Part shown: in pieces, positions 56,814 through 64,000 of the stretch
Layout: the number at the start of each line of letters is the position of its first letter
Position numbering within the stretch: the first letter of the stretch is position 1
From: Streptomyces sp. CA-210063
GTDB lineage: Bacteria > Actinomycetota > Actinomycetes > Streptomycetales > Streptomycetaceae
Length of the DNA: 64,000 bases
Assembly (NCBI RefSeq): GCF_024612015.1
Contig: NZ_CP102512.1
Span: 3,162,001-3,226,000 of the forward strand
Direction: 5' to 3'
Program-made: the position numbers and the translations under genes
The notes under the pieces: model-generated
What the model saw: the letters and a program-made list of their open reading frames with translations, nothing else
Database searches by the model: none
Told to the model about the DNA's origin: nothing

Positions 56814-58103
56814 TCAGCGCCGGGCGCCCGCCGGGCTGGGCTGCTCGTCCTTGGTCCGGCCGCCGATGGCGGTGGCGCCGTTGAGGGAGGGGGTCCAGTC
56901 CCGGGTGGGGTCGAGGGCCGCCTCGGGGACCGCCACCCGACGGCGGCGGTAGCGGGGCGGGACGAAGGCCTCGGCCCAGCGCGGGGCGCGCGGGGTGAAG
57001 CGGGGCAGCAGGAGCAGGAAGAGGCCGACACCGCTGAGCATGGCGATCGCCAGGACGATCCACATGGACGCCGCGTTCACGGTGTAGGCGAGGGTGCCGA
57101 AGGCGATGACCGCCGACCAGAAGTACATGATCAGCACGGCCCGGCTGTGCGAGTGCCCGACCTCCAGGAGCCGGTGGTGCAGATGGCCCCGGTCGGCGGC
57201 GAACGGCGACTGGCCGCGCCAGGTGCGGCGCACGATCGCGAGGATCAGGTCGGCCGCCGGGATCGCGATGATGGTGAGCGGCATCAGCAGCGGGATGTAG
57301 ACCGGCACCATCGAGTAGACCGTGTTGCGCTCCGAGCCGTACAGGCCCATCACGTCCGGGTCGACCTGGCCCGTGACCGAGATCGCGCCGGCCGCCAGCA
57401 CCAGGCCGATCAGCATCGAGCCGGAGTCGCCCATGAAGATCCGCGCGGGGTGCATGTTGTGCGGCATGAAGCCCAGGCACATGCCCATCAGGACCGCCGC
57501 GAAGAGGGTGGCGGGGGCCGCGGCCTCGATGCCGTAGCTGTACCAGAGGCGGTAGGCGTACATGAAGAACGCGGCGGAGGCGATGCAGACCATGCCGGCC
57601 GCGAGACCGTCGAGGCCGTCGACGAAGTTGACCGCGTTGATGGTGATCACGACCAGGGCGACCGTGAGCAGCGTGCCCTGCCACTGGGTCAGCGCGACGA
57701 TGCCGACGGTCGGGATGGGCAGCCACAGGATCGTCAGACCCTGCATGACCATCACGCCGGCGGCGATCATCTGGCCGCCCAGCTTGATCAGGGCGTCGAT
57801 CTCGAACTTGTCGTCCAGGACGCCGATGAGCCAGATCAGCGCGGCCCCGGAGAGCAGCGCGCGCGGTTCGTTGGACTCGGCGAAGACCTCGCTGAGGTTG
57901 GTCAGGTGGTCGGCGACCAGCAGACCGGCGCAGAGGCCGAAGAACATCGCGATGCCGCCGAGCCGGGGCGTGGGTTCTCGGTGGACGTCGCGCGCACGGA
58001 TCTCCGGCATGGCTCCGGCCACGATCGCGAATTTCCGTACCGGCCCTGTCAGCAGGTACGTCACCGCGGCCGTGATGCAGAGCGTCAGGAGGTATTCACG
58101 CAC
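56814..58103 (-). CDS. MraY/WecA-family polyprenyl-phosphate sugar-1-phosphate transferase
   Basis: 429 residues, about 11 transmembrane helices. Transfers a sugar 1-phosphate (in WecA, GlcNAc-1-P) to a polyprenyl phosphate on the cytosolic face, starting wall-polymer synthesis. Motifs: REPTPRLGG, DDKFEIDALIKLGGQ, NAVNFVDGLDGLAAG, HPARIFMGDSGSM and the RGHLHHRLLE histidine motif. GTG at 58103 (VREYLLTL) is preferred; a GTG four codons upstream is also possible. The C-terminal tail is disordered. Upstream of atpI, downstream of glyA. Confidence 0.92.
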   Translation of the reverse strand: MREYLLTLCITAAVTYLLTGPVRKFAIVAGAMPEIRARDVHREPTPRLGGIAMFFGLCAGLLVADHLTNLSEVFAESNEPRALLSGAALIWLIGVLDDKFEIDALIKLGGQMIAAGVMVMQGLTILWLPIPTVGIVALTQWQGTLLTVALVVITINAVNFVDGLDGLAAGMVCIASAAFFMYAYRLWYSYGIEAAAPATLFAAVLMGMCLGFMPHNMHPARIFMGDSGSMLIGLVLAAGAISVTGQVDPDVMGLYGSERNTVYSMVPVYIPLLMPLTIIAIPAADLILAIVRRTWRGQSPFAADRGHLHHRLLEVGHSHSRAVLIMYFWSAVIAFGTLAYTVNAASMWIVLAIAMLSGVGLFLLLLPRFTPRAPRWAEAFVPPRYRRRRVAVPEAALDPTRDWTPSLNGATAIGGRTKDEQPSPAGARR

Positions 58104-58232
58104 GGGCTTCCCCACAGGTCTCGCTGGCCATCACAGCCCCACACCCTAGCGATGCGCGCATATGGTTGGGGACTTCCGGGTAGCGACGATGGTTGCACGT
58201 GATGCTGTGTGCAGGGGTGCGTCTACCCCACC

Positions 58233-59471
58233 TCAGCGCGGATACGGCGGAAATCTTCCGGCCAGATCCCGCACTTCTTCACGCGTCCGCCTGCCGTCGC
58301 CGCCGTCCCGCAGCACCCCCGCGAACAGGACGGCGAGCCGTGCCATCTCCGCCTCGCCCATGCCCTGCGTGGTCAGCGCGGCCGTGCCGAGCCGCAGGCC
58401 ACGGGCGTCACCGTGGGGCAGGGCACAGCAGTCGAGGACGATCCCGGCGGCCGCGAGCCGTCCGCGCGCGCTGCGGCCGTCGACGCCGAGTGGCGCGGTA
58501 TCGACGGTGAGGAGGTGGGTGTCGGTGCCGCCGGTGACGACGGCGAGGCCCTCCTCGGCCAGCCCCTGGGCCAGCACGCGCGCGTTCGCGACCACCTGAT
58601 GGGCGTACGCGGCGTACGCCGGTGTTGCCGCCTCCCCGAACGCGACGGCCTTGGCGGCGATGGTGTGCATCTGCGCGCCGCCCTGTGTGAACGGGAACAC
58701 CGCCCGGTCCACCCGCTCGGCCAGCTCGCTCCCGCACAGCAGCATCCCGCCGCGCGGCCCGCGCAGCACCTTGTGTGTGGTGGCGCACACGATGTCGGCG
58801 TACGGCACGGGGTTGGGCGCCGCTCCCCCGGCGACCAACCCGATCGGATGGGCCGCGTCGGCGATCAGATACGCGCCCACCTCGTCGGCGACCTCGCGGA
58901 AGAACGCGTAGTCGATGTGCCGGGGATACGAGATCGACCCGCACACGATGGCCTTGGGGCGATGCGTACGGGCCAGTGTGCGCACCTGCTCGCGGTCGAC
59001 GAGCCCCGACTCCGCCTCGACGCCGTAGCCGACGAAGTCGAACCAGCGGCCGGAGAAGTTCGCGGGCGACCCGTGGGTGAGGTGGCCGCCGAAGTGCAGC
59101 CCCATCGCCAGCACCGTGTCGCCGGGGCGCAGCAGGGCGGCGTACGCGGCCAGGACGGCCGAAGAGCCGGAGTGGGACTGGACGTTGGCGTGCTCGGCCC
59201 CGAACAGCGCCTTGGCCCGCTCCACGGCCAGCCGCTCGGCGACGTCCACGATCTCGCAGCCGCCGTGGTGGCGTGCCCCCGGATAGCCCTCCGCGTACTT
59301 GTTCGCGAGGGGGGACCCCAGCGCGGCCAGCACGGCGGGCGACGTGAAGTTCTCGGCGGCGACGAGCTGGAGCGTCGTCGACTGCCGATCGAGCTCGCCG
59401 AGCAGGATGTCGGCCAGCTCGGGGTCCTGCCGTCGCAGGACATCGGCCTCTAGGACAGGGGTGACCGACAT
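58233..59471 (-). CDS. glyA: serine hydroxymethyltransferase, divergent paralogue
   Basis: 412 residues. PLP enzyme converting serine plus tetrahydrofolate to glycine plus methylene-THF. Lys234 in TTHKVLRGPRGG should bind PLP, with DAAHPIGLVAGG and the AEGYPGARHHGG substrate loop. Some positions differ from the common GlyA consensus (VQSHSGSSA for VQPHSGSQA, KVLRG for KTLRG), and the N-terminal DLADILLGELDRQ segment is slightly unusual, so it is probably a second, specialised copy rather than the housekeeping enzyme. ATG at 59471. Confidence 0.9.
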   Translation of the reverse strand: MSVTPVLEADVLRRQDPELADILLGELDRQSTTLQLVAAENFTSPAVLAALGSPLANKYAEGYPGARHHGGCEIVDVAERLAVERAKALFGAEHANVQSHSGSSAVLAAYAALLRPGDTVLAMGLHFGGHLTHGSPANFSGRWFDFVGYGVEAESGLVDREQVRTLARTHRPKAIVCGSISYPRHIDYAFFREVADEVGAYLIADAAHPIGLVAGGAAPNPVPYADIVCATTHKVLRGPRGGMLLCGSELAERVDRAVFPFTQGGAQMHTIAAKAVAFGEAATPAYAAYAHQVVANARVLAQGLAEEGLAVVTGGTDTHLLTVDTAPLGVDGRSARGRLAAAGIVLDCCALPHGDARGLRLGTAALTTQGMGEAEMARLAVLFAGVLRDGGDGRRTREEVRDLAGRFPPYPR

Positions 59472-59530
59472 GGTGGGCTCCGGGGCGTCGACGGTGACGT
59501 AGGACCAATGTAGGCCCGCACCACCGAGCC

Positions 59531-59618
59531 CGCCCGGTGTTACACCCGAGCGGGCGCCCCCGGCCCGATCCCCGACTCGTCTCCGCCGCCCGGCGTCACG
59601 CCCGAGCGGGCACCCCCG
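59531..59618. repeat. imperfect direct repeat at the phosphatase-like gene's 3' end
   Basis: 59531-59562 and 59587-59618 share the pattern CGCCCGG-GT-AC-CCCGAGCGGGC-CCCCCG with about four differences, period 56. The second copy contains the last codons and stop of the phosphatase-like gene; the first repeats them downstream with its own stop. Confidence 0.7.
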
Positions 59619-60267
59619 TCAGCGCCGTCACGACCGGGTCCAGCGCCTGGTGTATCTCGTCCCCCACGGAGCGGAAGAACGGCAGCGGGGCCCCGTACGG
59701 GTCGTAGACCTCGTCCGCCTCGGCCGTCGGGGCCAGGAGCCACCCGCGTAGAGCGGCCGCGGCGCGGACCAGCGCACGCGCGCGTACGACCATGCCCTCC
59801 TCCAGGGGAGGGAGGGTGGTCGGGTCGATGGCCCGGACGAGACGGGTGAACTCCTTCAGGGTGAAGGTGCGCAGGCCGGCGGAGTGGCCCATGGAGATGA
59901 CCTGCTGCCGGTGGTCGCGCGTGGCGGTCAGGACCAGGTCGGCGCGGATGACGTGCTCGTCCAGCAGTTCACGGCCCGTGAAGCCGGAGGCGTCCGCGCC
60001 GAAGTCCGCGAGGACCGCCTCCGCGTTGGCCTCCATGGGCGCGCCCTCGTGTCCCCAGGTCCCGGCACTCTCGACGACCAGACCGCCCCACAGCGGGTCC
60101 CCGAGCCGGTCCGCCAGGGCATGCCGGGTCAGCCGCTCGGTGATCGGCGAGCGGCACACGTTGCCGGTGCTGACGTGGAGGATGCGGAAGGTGTCTCGCG
60201 GCAGCCCCGTGAAGGTTCGCGTCTCTTCCCCGTCCCATATGCCACGCCCCGCGTCAGGGGCCGTCAA
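59596..60267 (-). CDS. low-molecular-weight phosphatase-family protein lacking the catalytic cysteine
   Basis: 223 residues. The fold is LMW protein-tyrosine phosphatase: P-loop region HVSTGNVCRSPITERL, SAGTWGHEGAPMEANA, ADLVLTATRDHR, and the general-acid DPYG (Asp189). The active loop normally reads C-x-G-N-x-C-R-S; here the first position is Ser33, so the nucleophile is absent although Asn36, Cys38, Arg39 and Asp189 remain. It may bind phosphotyrosine or another ligand without cleaving it. TTG start at 60267 overlaps the tsaC stop (TTGA), so the genes are coupled. Confidence 0.88.
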   Translation of the reverse strand: MTAPDAGRGIWDGEETRTFTGLPRDTFRILHVSTGNVCRSPITERLTRHALADRLGDPLWGGLVVESAGTWGHEGAPMEANAEAVLADFGADASGFTGRELLDEHVIRADLVLTATRDHRQQVISMGHSAGLRTFTLKEFTRLVRAIDPTTLPPLEEGMVVRARALVRAAAALRGWLLAPTAEADEVYDPYGAPLPFFRSVGDEIHQALDPVVTALTGVPARA

Positions 60268-60911
60268 TTCGCCACCTCGAGGTCGGGTACGACCTTGCGC
60301 AGCTCCTCCGCCGACAGGGCGCCCGCACGCAGCAGGACCGGGACCTTGCCCGTGACGTCGACGATCGAGGACGGCTCGTTGCCGGGGGTCGGGCCGCCGT
60401 CGAGGTAGACGGAGACGGAGTCGCCGAGCATCGCCTCCGCGGCGTCACAGTTCTCCGGCGCCGGGTGGCCGGTCAGGTTGGCCGAGGAGACCGCCATGGG
60501 GCCGACCTCGGTCAGCAGCTCGATGGCGACCGGGTGCAGCGGCATGCGCACGGCGACCGTGCCGCGGGTGTCGCCCAGGTCCCACTGGAGGGACGGCTGG
60601 TGCTTGGCGACGAGCGTGAGCGCCCCCGGCCAGAACGCGTCGACGAGCTCCCAGGCCATCTCGGAGAAGTCGGTGACGAGGCCGTGCAGCGTGTTCGGGG
60701 AGCCGATGAGCACGGGGGTGGGCATGTTGCGGCCCCGGCCCTTGGCCTCCAGGAGGTCGGCCACGGCCTCGGAGGTGAACGCGTCCGCGCCGATGCCGTA
60801 CACGGTGTCCGTCGGCAGCACCACGAGCTCGCCCCGGCGGACGGCGGACGCGGCCTCGCGCAGACCGGTGGCGCGGTCGGTCGCGTCATTGGTGTCGTAT
60901 CGCCGTGCCAT
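60264..60911 (-). CDS. L-threonylcarbamoyladenylate synthase (Sua5/YrdC)
   Basis: 215 residues. Makes threonylcarbamoyl-AMP from threonine, bicarbonate and ATP for the t6A37 tRNA modification. YrdC-domain marks: LPTDTVYGIGADAFTSEAV, KGRGRNMPTPVLIGS, FWPGALTLVAKH, AVRMPLHP and SSANLTGHPAPENC. A short C-terminal part only, so the TsaC-like short form. ATG at 60911. Part of the prfA-prmC-tsaC cluster conserved in many bacteria. Confidence 0.93.
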   Translation of the reverse strand: MARRYDTNDATDRATGLREAASAVRRGELVVLPTDTVYGIGADAFTSEAVADLLEAKGRGRNMPTPVLIGSPNTLHGLVTDFSEMAWELVDAFWPGALTLVAKHQPSLQWDLGDTRGTVAVRMPLHPVAIELLTEVGPMAVSSANLTGHPAPENCDAAEAMLGDSVSVYLDGGPTPGNEPSSIVDVTGKVPVLLRAGALSAEELRKVVPDLEVAN

Positions 60912-60976
60912 CTAGCGGGCCTCCTCGTACACGTACTGCTCGGCTTCCGGAAAAACTGTCGTCGGGCGCGTGCTCA

Positions 60977-61858
60977 TCAGGGCAGCGCCTTGCGGGCGGT
61001 CGCGAACCGCGGCCGGTTGTTGAGGTCCGGGTGGTCGGCCGCGTCGGCCCAGCCCCGCTCCTCGGTGAAGATCCAGGGCACCTGGCCGCCCTGGGTGTCG
61101 GCGTGCTCGATGACGACGACACCGCCGGGACGGAGGAGCCGATGCGCTGTGCGTTCGAGGCCTCGGATCAGATCCAGGCCGTCCTCCCCTGAGAACAGGG
61201 CGAGTTCGGGATCGTAGTCGCGGGCCTCGGGTGCCACGTACTCCCACTCCGTGAGCGGGATGTACGGCGGGTTGGAGACGACCAGGTCGACGTGGCCGTC
61301 GAGGTCGCGGAAGGCGTCCAGGGCGTTGCCCTGGCGCAGGTCGACCCTGGAGCCCGCCATGTTCTTACGGGTCCACGTCAGGGCGTCCTCGGACAGCTCC
61401 ACGGCGTGCACGCGCGAACGCGGCACCTCCTGGGCGAGGGCGAGGGCGATGGCGCCGGAGCCGGTGCACAGATCGACGATCAGCGGCTCGACGACGTCCA
61501 TCGCGCGGACGGCGTCTATGGCCCATCCGACCACGGACTCGGTCTCCGGCCGGGGCACGAACACCCCTGGCCCGACCTGCAGTTCGAGGTAGCGGAAGTA
61601 CGCGCGTCCGGTGATGTGCTGGAGCGGCTCGCGGGCCTCGCGGCGGGCGATGACCTCCCAGTACCGGGCGTCGAAGTCGGAGTCCTTGACGGTGTGCAGC
61701 TCGCCCCGCTTGACGCCGTGCACGAACGCGGCGAGCTCCTCCGCGTCGTTGCGCGGCGAGGGCACACCGGCGTCGGCCAGGCGCTGGGTGGCCTGGGCCA
61801 CCTCCGCGAGCAGCAAGCCGCGGGGGTTTGGGGGTCGCCCCCCAAGATGATGCTGCAC
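60977..61858 (-). CDS. prmC: release factor glutamine methyltransferase
   Basis: 293 residues. Methylates the GGQ glutamine of release factors with S-adenosylmethionine. N-terminal helical domain (LLLAEVAQATQRLADAGVPSPRNDAEELAAFVHGVKRGEL), SAM-binding LCTGSGAIALALA and catalytic NPPY (VVSNPPYIPL). The GTG at 61858 follows GGAGG by 6 bases; it gives an unusual short His/Gly/Pro-rich N-terminus (QHHLGGRPPNPRG). Directly downstream of its substrate gene prfA. Confidence 0.95.
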   Translation of the reverse strand: MQHHLGGRPPNPRGLLLAEVAQATQRLADAGVPSPRNDAEELAAFVHGVKRGELHTVKDSDFDARYWEVIARREAREPLQHITGRAYFRYLELQVGPGVFVPRPETESVVGWAIDAVRAMDVVEPLIVDLCTGSGAIALALAQEVPRSRVHAVELSEDALTWTRKNMAGSRVDLRQGNALDAFRDLDGHVDLVVSNPPYIPLTEWEYVAPEARDYDPELALFSGEDGLDLIRGLERTAHRLLRPGGVVVIEHADTQGGQVPWIFTEERGWADAADHPDLNNRPRFATARKALP

Positions 61859-61896
61859 GCAAGTCCTCCGTCGTACTCTTCGTGCTCGTACGTGCC

Positions 61897-62973
61897 TTAC
61901 GCGGCTGCCAGCTTCGCGGCCGAGTCCGCGTCGACGCAGGCCTGGATCACCGCGTCGAGTTCACCGTCCAGGACCTGGTCCAGGTTGTACGCCTTGAAGC
62001 CGACGCGGTGGTCCGAGATGCGGTTCTCCGGGAAGTTGTACGTGCGGATCTTCTCGGAGCGGTCGACGGTACGGACCTGGCTGCGGCGGGCGTCGGCGGC
62101 TTCCTTCTCCGCCTCCTCCTGCGCCGCGGCGAGCAGCCTGGAGCGCAGGATACGCATCGCCTGCTCCTTGTTCTGCAGCTGGCTCTTCTCGTTCTGGCAG
62201 GAGGCGACGACTCCGGTGGGAATGTGCGTGATGCGCACGGCGGAGTCGGTGGTGTTGACGGACTGCCCGCCGGGCCCGGAGGACCGGTAGACGTCGATCC
62301 GCAGGTCGTTCGCGTGGATCTCGACGTCGACCTCCTCGGCCTCGGGCGTGACAAGGACACCGGCGGCCGAGGTGTGGATCCGGCCCTGCGACTCGGTCGA
62401 CGGCACGCGCTGTACGCGGTGCACGCCGCCCTCGTACTTCAGCCGGGCCCAGACGCCCTGGCCGGGCTCGGTGGCACCCTGGCCGCCCTTGGTCTTCACC
62501 GCGACCTGGACGTCCTTGTAGCCGCCGAGCTCCGACTCGGTGGAGTCGATGATCTCGGTCTTCCAGCCGACCCGCTCGGCGTACCGGAGGTACATGCGCA
62601 GGAGGTCACCGGCGAAGAGGGCGGACTCGTCGCCGCCGGCGCCCGCCTTGATCTCCAGGATGACGTCCTTGTCGTCGCTGGGGTCGCGCGGGACGAGGAG
62701 CAGCCGAAGCTTCTCCGTCAACTCCTCGCGCTGCTTCTCCAGCTCCTTGACCTCGGCGGCGAAGTCCGGGTCGTCCGCGATGAATCCACGAGCCGTGTCG
62801 ATGTCCTCGCCGGTCTGCTTCCAGGAGCGGTACGTGCCGACGATCGGGGTCAGCTCCGCGTAGCGCTTGTTGAGCTTGCGCGCGTTGGCCTGGTCCGCGT
62901 GGACCGACGGGTCGGCGAGCTTCTTCTCCAGGTCGGCGTGTTCCCCGACCAGTTCCTCGACCGCCTCGAACAT
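61897..62973 (-). CDS. prfA: peptide chain release factor 1
   Basis: 358 residues. Recognises UAA and UAG and triggers peptide release. Codon-recognition region [18 protein letters not shown] (Pro-x-Thr at about 191-193), GGQ at 235-237 in [10 protein letters not shown]. The adjacent prmC product methylates that Gln. ATG at 62973 behind CAGGGAGCCGGAGAG. Between rpmE and prmC in the standard actinobacterial order. Confidence 0.96.
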   Translation of the reverse strand: MFEAVEELVGEHADLEKKLADPSVHADQANARKLNKRYAELTPIVGTYRSWKQTGEDIDTARGFIADDPDFAAEVKELEKQREELTEKLRLLLVPRDPSDDKDVILEIKAGAGGDESALFAGDLLRMYLRYAERVGWKTEIIDSTESELGGYKDVQVAVKTKGGQGATEPGQGVWARLKYEGGVHRVQRVPSTESQGRIHTSAAGVLVTPEAEEVDVEIHANDLRIDVYRSSGPGGQSVNTTDSAVRITHIPTGVVASCQNEKSQLQNKEQAMRILRSRLLAAAQEEAEKEAADARRSQVRTVDRSEKIRTYNFPENRISDHRVGFKAYNLDQVLDGELDAVIQACVDADSAAKLAAA

Positions 62974-63056
62974 CTCTCCGGCTCCCTGTACGACGTTGTG
63001 AGTGGGCTGCGCCCGTGGGTCGCACCCATGGGCCGCGCCTGTGCGCTGCACCGCAA

Positions 63057-63102
63057 AGCGCCGGTCCCGACGCCCCCGAGGGGGGCACCGCGGACCGGCG
63101 CT
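63057..63102 (-). terminator. two-tier hairpin between rpmE and prfA
   Basis: Outer stem AGCGCCGGTCC (63057-63067) with GGACCGGCGCT (63092-63102), inner stem GCCCCC/GGGGGC (63072-63077 with 63081-63086). It starts 9 bases after the rpmE stop and probably terminates or attenuates rpmE transcription ahead of prfA. Confidence 0.85.
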
Positions 63103-63111
63103 GGGGGCTCG

Positions 63112-63330
63112 CTACTTCTTAGCGGCAGCCTTGCCGAAGCGGGCCTCGAAGCGGGCCACGCGGCCACCGGTGTCGAGGATCTTCTGCTTGCCCGTGTAGA
63201 ACGGGTGGCACTCGGAGCAGACCTCGGCACGGATGGTGCCGCTCTCGATCGTGCTACGGGTGGTGAACGACGCGCCACAGGTGCAGCTGACCTGCGTCTC
63301 GACGTACTCGGGGTGGATGTCGCGCTTCAA
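63112..63330 (-). CDS. rpmE: 50S ribosomal protein bL31, zinc-binding form
   Basis: 72 residues: starts [22 protein letters not shown] and has the second half [38 protein letters not shown]. Cys residues in C-T-C and C-S-E-C make the zinc site, so this is the C+ form, complemented under zinc limitation by a Zn-free paralogue elsewhere (family knowledge). TTG start at 63330 with AGGAGA upstream. Confidence 0.96.
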   Translation of the reverse strand: MKRDIHPEYVETQVSCTCGASFTTRSTIESGTIRAEVCSECHPFYTGKQKILDTGGRVARFEARFGKAAAKK

Positions 63331-63524
63331 GGTGTCTCCTAGTTTCGGGAGGGCGCCGGGTCGCATCCGCGGGATGCGGGAGCGTGAACCGGAGCCGACG
63401 TACCAGTCTGCCAGGACTGGCCGTATCTCCCAAAACCGGGGGGTGCGCTCAGGTATTCCCGCGCCACGGCGGCTGCCGCCACAAACACGCCCAGCTGCCT
63501 CCGCAGCGGCCCAGCCGCGGGGCG

Positions 63525-63692
63525 CATGCCAATTCCGCCTCCCCCAGCCGCCGGGTGCATGCCTCTCCCGCCGCCCACCCGGCTGCGGGTGCGTACCTCT
63601 CGCCCGCCCACCCAACCGCCAGGCGCGTACCTCTCGCCCGCCCACCCAACCGCCGGGCGCGTACCTCTCGCCCGCCCACCCAGCTGCGGGCA
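63525..63692. repeat. tandem array, 34-base period
   Basis: Units start at about 63525, 63558, 63592, 63626 and 63660. The best two are almost identical (CGTACCTCTCGCCCGCCCAC then CCAACCGCCGGGCG). Five degenerate to near-perfect units lead directly into the 43-base element, whose first bases match the unit's CAGCTGCGGG end. Confidence 0.85.
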
Positions 63693-63723
63693 GTCGTGCC
63701 GCTGGGGCGGCACGGGTGGGCGC
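63681..63723. repeat. 43-base intergenic element, copy B
   Basis: Identical to 30514-30556 over 43 bases, including the CGTGCCGC-TGGG-GCGGCACG hairpin. It follows the last tandem unit. Confidence 0.9.
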
Positions 63724-63825
63724 GGCGACCCCGTGAGCGCCGGGCCGCGTGACCTGGCCCCGCTCAGCACGCGCTATGGGGTGCCTTTTCAGCGGGGTGG
63801 GCGGCTGCGGGTCCGTCGTAACTTG

Positions 63826-63846
63826 TCGCGCAGTTCCCTGCGCCCC
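63826..63846 (-). repeat. dispersed intergenic element, copy 5
   Basis: Minus-strand copy with one change (GGGGCGCAGGGAACTGCGCG plus A). It stands directly downstream of the terminator of the partial gene at the window end. Confidence 0.8.
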
Positions 63847-63853
63847 TGAAAGC

Positions 63854-63881
63854 AAAAAGCCCCCAGTCACCCTCAGGAGGC
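63854..63881 (-). terminator. intrinsic terminator overlapping the stop of the partial gene
   Basis: On the minus strand GCCTCC (63881-63876) pairs with GGGGGC (63864-63859), one T-G wobble, followed by TTTTT (63858-63854). The stop codon TGA at 63875-63873 lies in the loop, so the hairpin includes the last codons. Confidence 0.6.
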
Positions 63882-64000
63882 AGCCACGACCCCGTCCGCC
63901 GTCCCCGTGGCCGTACCCTTCGTCGCCGACTTCGGGATGGTCCTGTCAGCCTTGAGGGCTGCCCAGACCTGGTCGGCCTTCTTCTCGGCCACGAGCACCC
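63873..64000 (-). CDS. C-terminal end of a probable LCP (LytR/CpsA/Psr) protein
   Basis: Only 42 codons are visible: [20 protein letters not shown], then [21 protein letters not shown] and stop. The [11 protein letters not shown] segment plus a disordered Ala/Thr/Gly tail resembles the region between the LCP and LytR_C domains of actinobacterial cell-wall ligases, and I recall an LCP gene beside rpmE in Streptomyces. LCP proteins attach wall polymers to peptidoglycan. The call rests mostly on position and could be wrong. Confidence 0.5.
   Translation of the reverse strand, partial: VLVAEKKADQVWAALKADRTIPKSATKGTATGTADGVVAAS

Larger units (their letters stand above)
63331..63872. other. 542-base repeat-rich intergenic region
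   Basis: No gene supported; open frames here are made by repeats. Contents: rpmE promoter region near the left end, a 34-base tandem repeat array (63525-63692), the 43-base element copy B (63681-63723), dispersed element copy 5 (63826-63846) and the terminator of the gene at the right edge. Confidence 0.75.

Noticed and set aside
63449..63752. Overlapping open frames in several phases between rpmE and the window end
   Set aside because: The 34-base tandem repeats create open frames in several phases; no ribosome site or family similarity.

Overview
The window is a contiguous chromosomal segment of a Streptomyces species, or a very close relative. It is about 70% G+C with strong G/C bias at third codon positions. 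It carries the polar-growth coiled-coil genes scy and filP side by side, a bldA-type TTA codon, GTG and TTG starts, and a gene order that matches my memory of the S. coelicolor core region from rpmE/prfA through the atp operon to pta/ackA/pyk. It is core chromosome: I saw no phage, insertion sequence, CRISPR array, tRNA or rRNA. I could not run any search, so family assignments come from motifs, lengths and context.

Layout, left to right. 1-5.4 kb: central carbon metabolism (5' end of pfkA, divergent pta-ackA, then pyk). 5.4-8.3 kb: a three-gene exported/membrane module without known function. 8.9-14.7 kb: thioredoxin/TPR co-chaperone, TetR regulator, coenzyme B12-dependent isobutyryl-CoA mutase icmA, two DUF3817 membrane proteins, MarR regulator and a thiamine-binding-type protein. 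14.9-17.6 kb: three consecutive AIM24-family paralogues and a second MarR regulator. 17.7-20.7 kb: a two-component system next to a divergent PepSY protein. 20.8-25.1 kb: MFS transporter, meaB, thiolase, and divergent methylmalonyl-CoA epimerase. 25.4-30.4 kb: scy and filP. 30.7-34.7 kb: two paralogous ABC ATPase/permease pairs. 34.7-43.9 kb: a zinc-binding-type small protein, an LLM flavin oxidoreductase with a TTA codon, an SCO5389-type protein, the mismatch-repair endonuclease nucS, a large ATPase-like membrane protein with a Gly/Thr repeat tail, a STAS protein, 3-hydroxybutyryl-CoA dehydrogenase, a probable frameshifted small gene, cob(I)alamin adenosyltransferase and a membrane protein. 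44-47.9 kb: chiS-chiR-chiC. 47.9-56.3 kb: DUF2550 protein and the atpIBEFHAGDC operon on the minus strand. 56.8-64 kb: a minus-strand run of WecA/MraY-type transferase, a glyA paralogue, an LMW-phosphatase-like protein, tsaC/sua5, prmC, prfA, rpmE and the 3' end of a probable LCP protein.

How genes work together. icmA, meaB, the epimerase, the cobalamin adenosyltransferase, the thiolase and the hydroxybutyryl-CoA dehydrogenase form a loose neighbourhood for short and branched acyl-CoA metabolism feeding methylmalonyl-CoA and other polyketide precursors. Pta/AckA/Pyk/PfkA lie at the acetyl-CoA/pyruvate node. prmC methylates the GGQ release factor encoded by the adjacent prfA. chiS/chiR control chiC, and the known-type chitinase promoter direct repeats are visible.

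Most unusual observations: an LMW-PTP-family protein with serine where the catalytic cysteine should be; an AAA/NB-ARC-like protein with arginine in place of the Walker A lysine; two families of dispersed intergenic repeat (a 20-21 bp element in five copies, and a 43-bp element in two identical copies); twin near-identical TTACTGGC(T)AGTAA sites; a helically phased CTTCAG triplet upstream of a response regulator; and an uncharacterised exported three-gene module.
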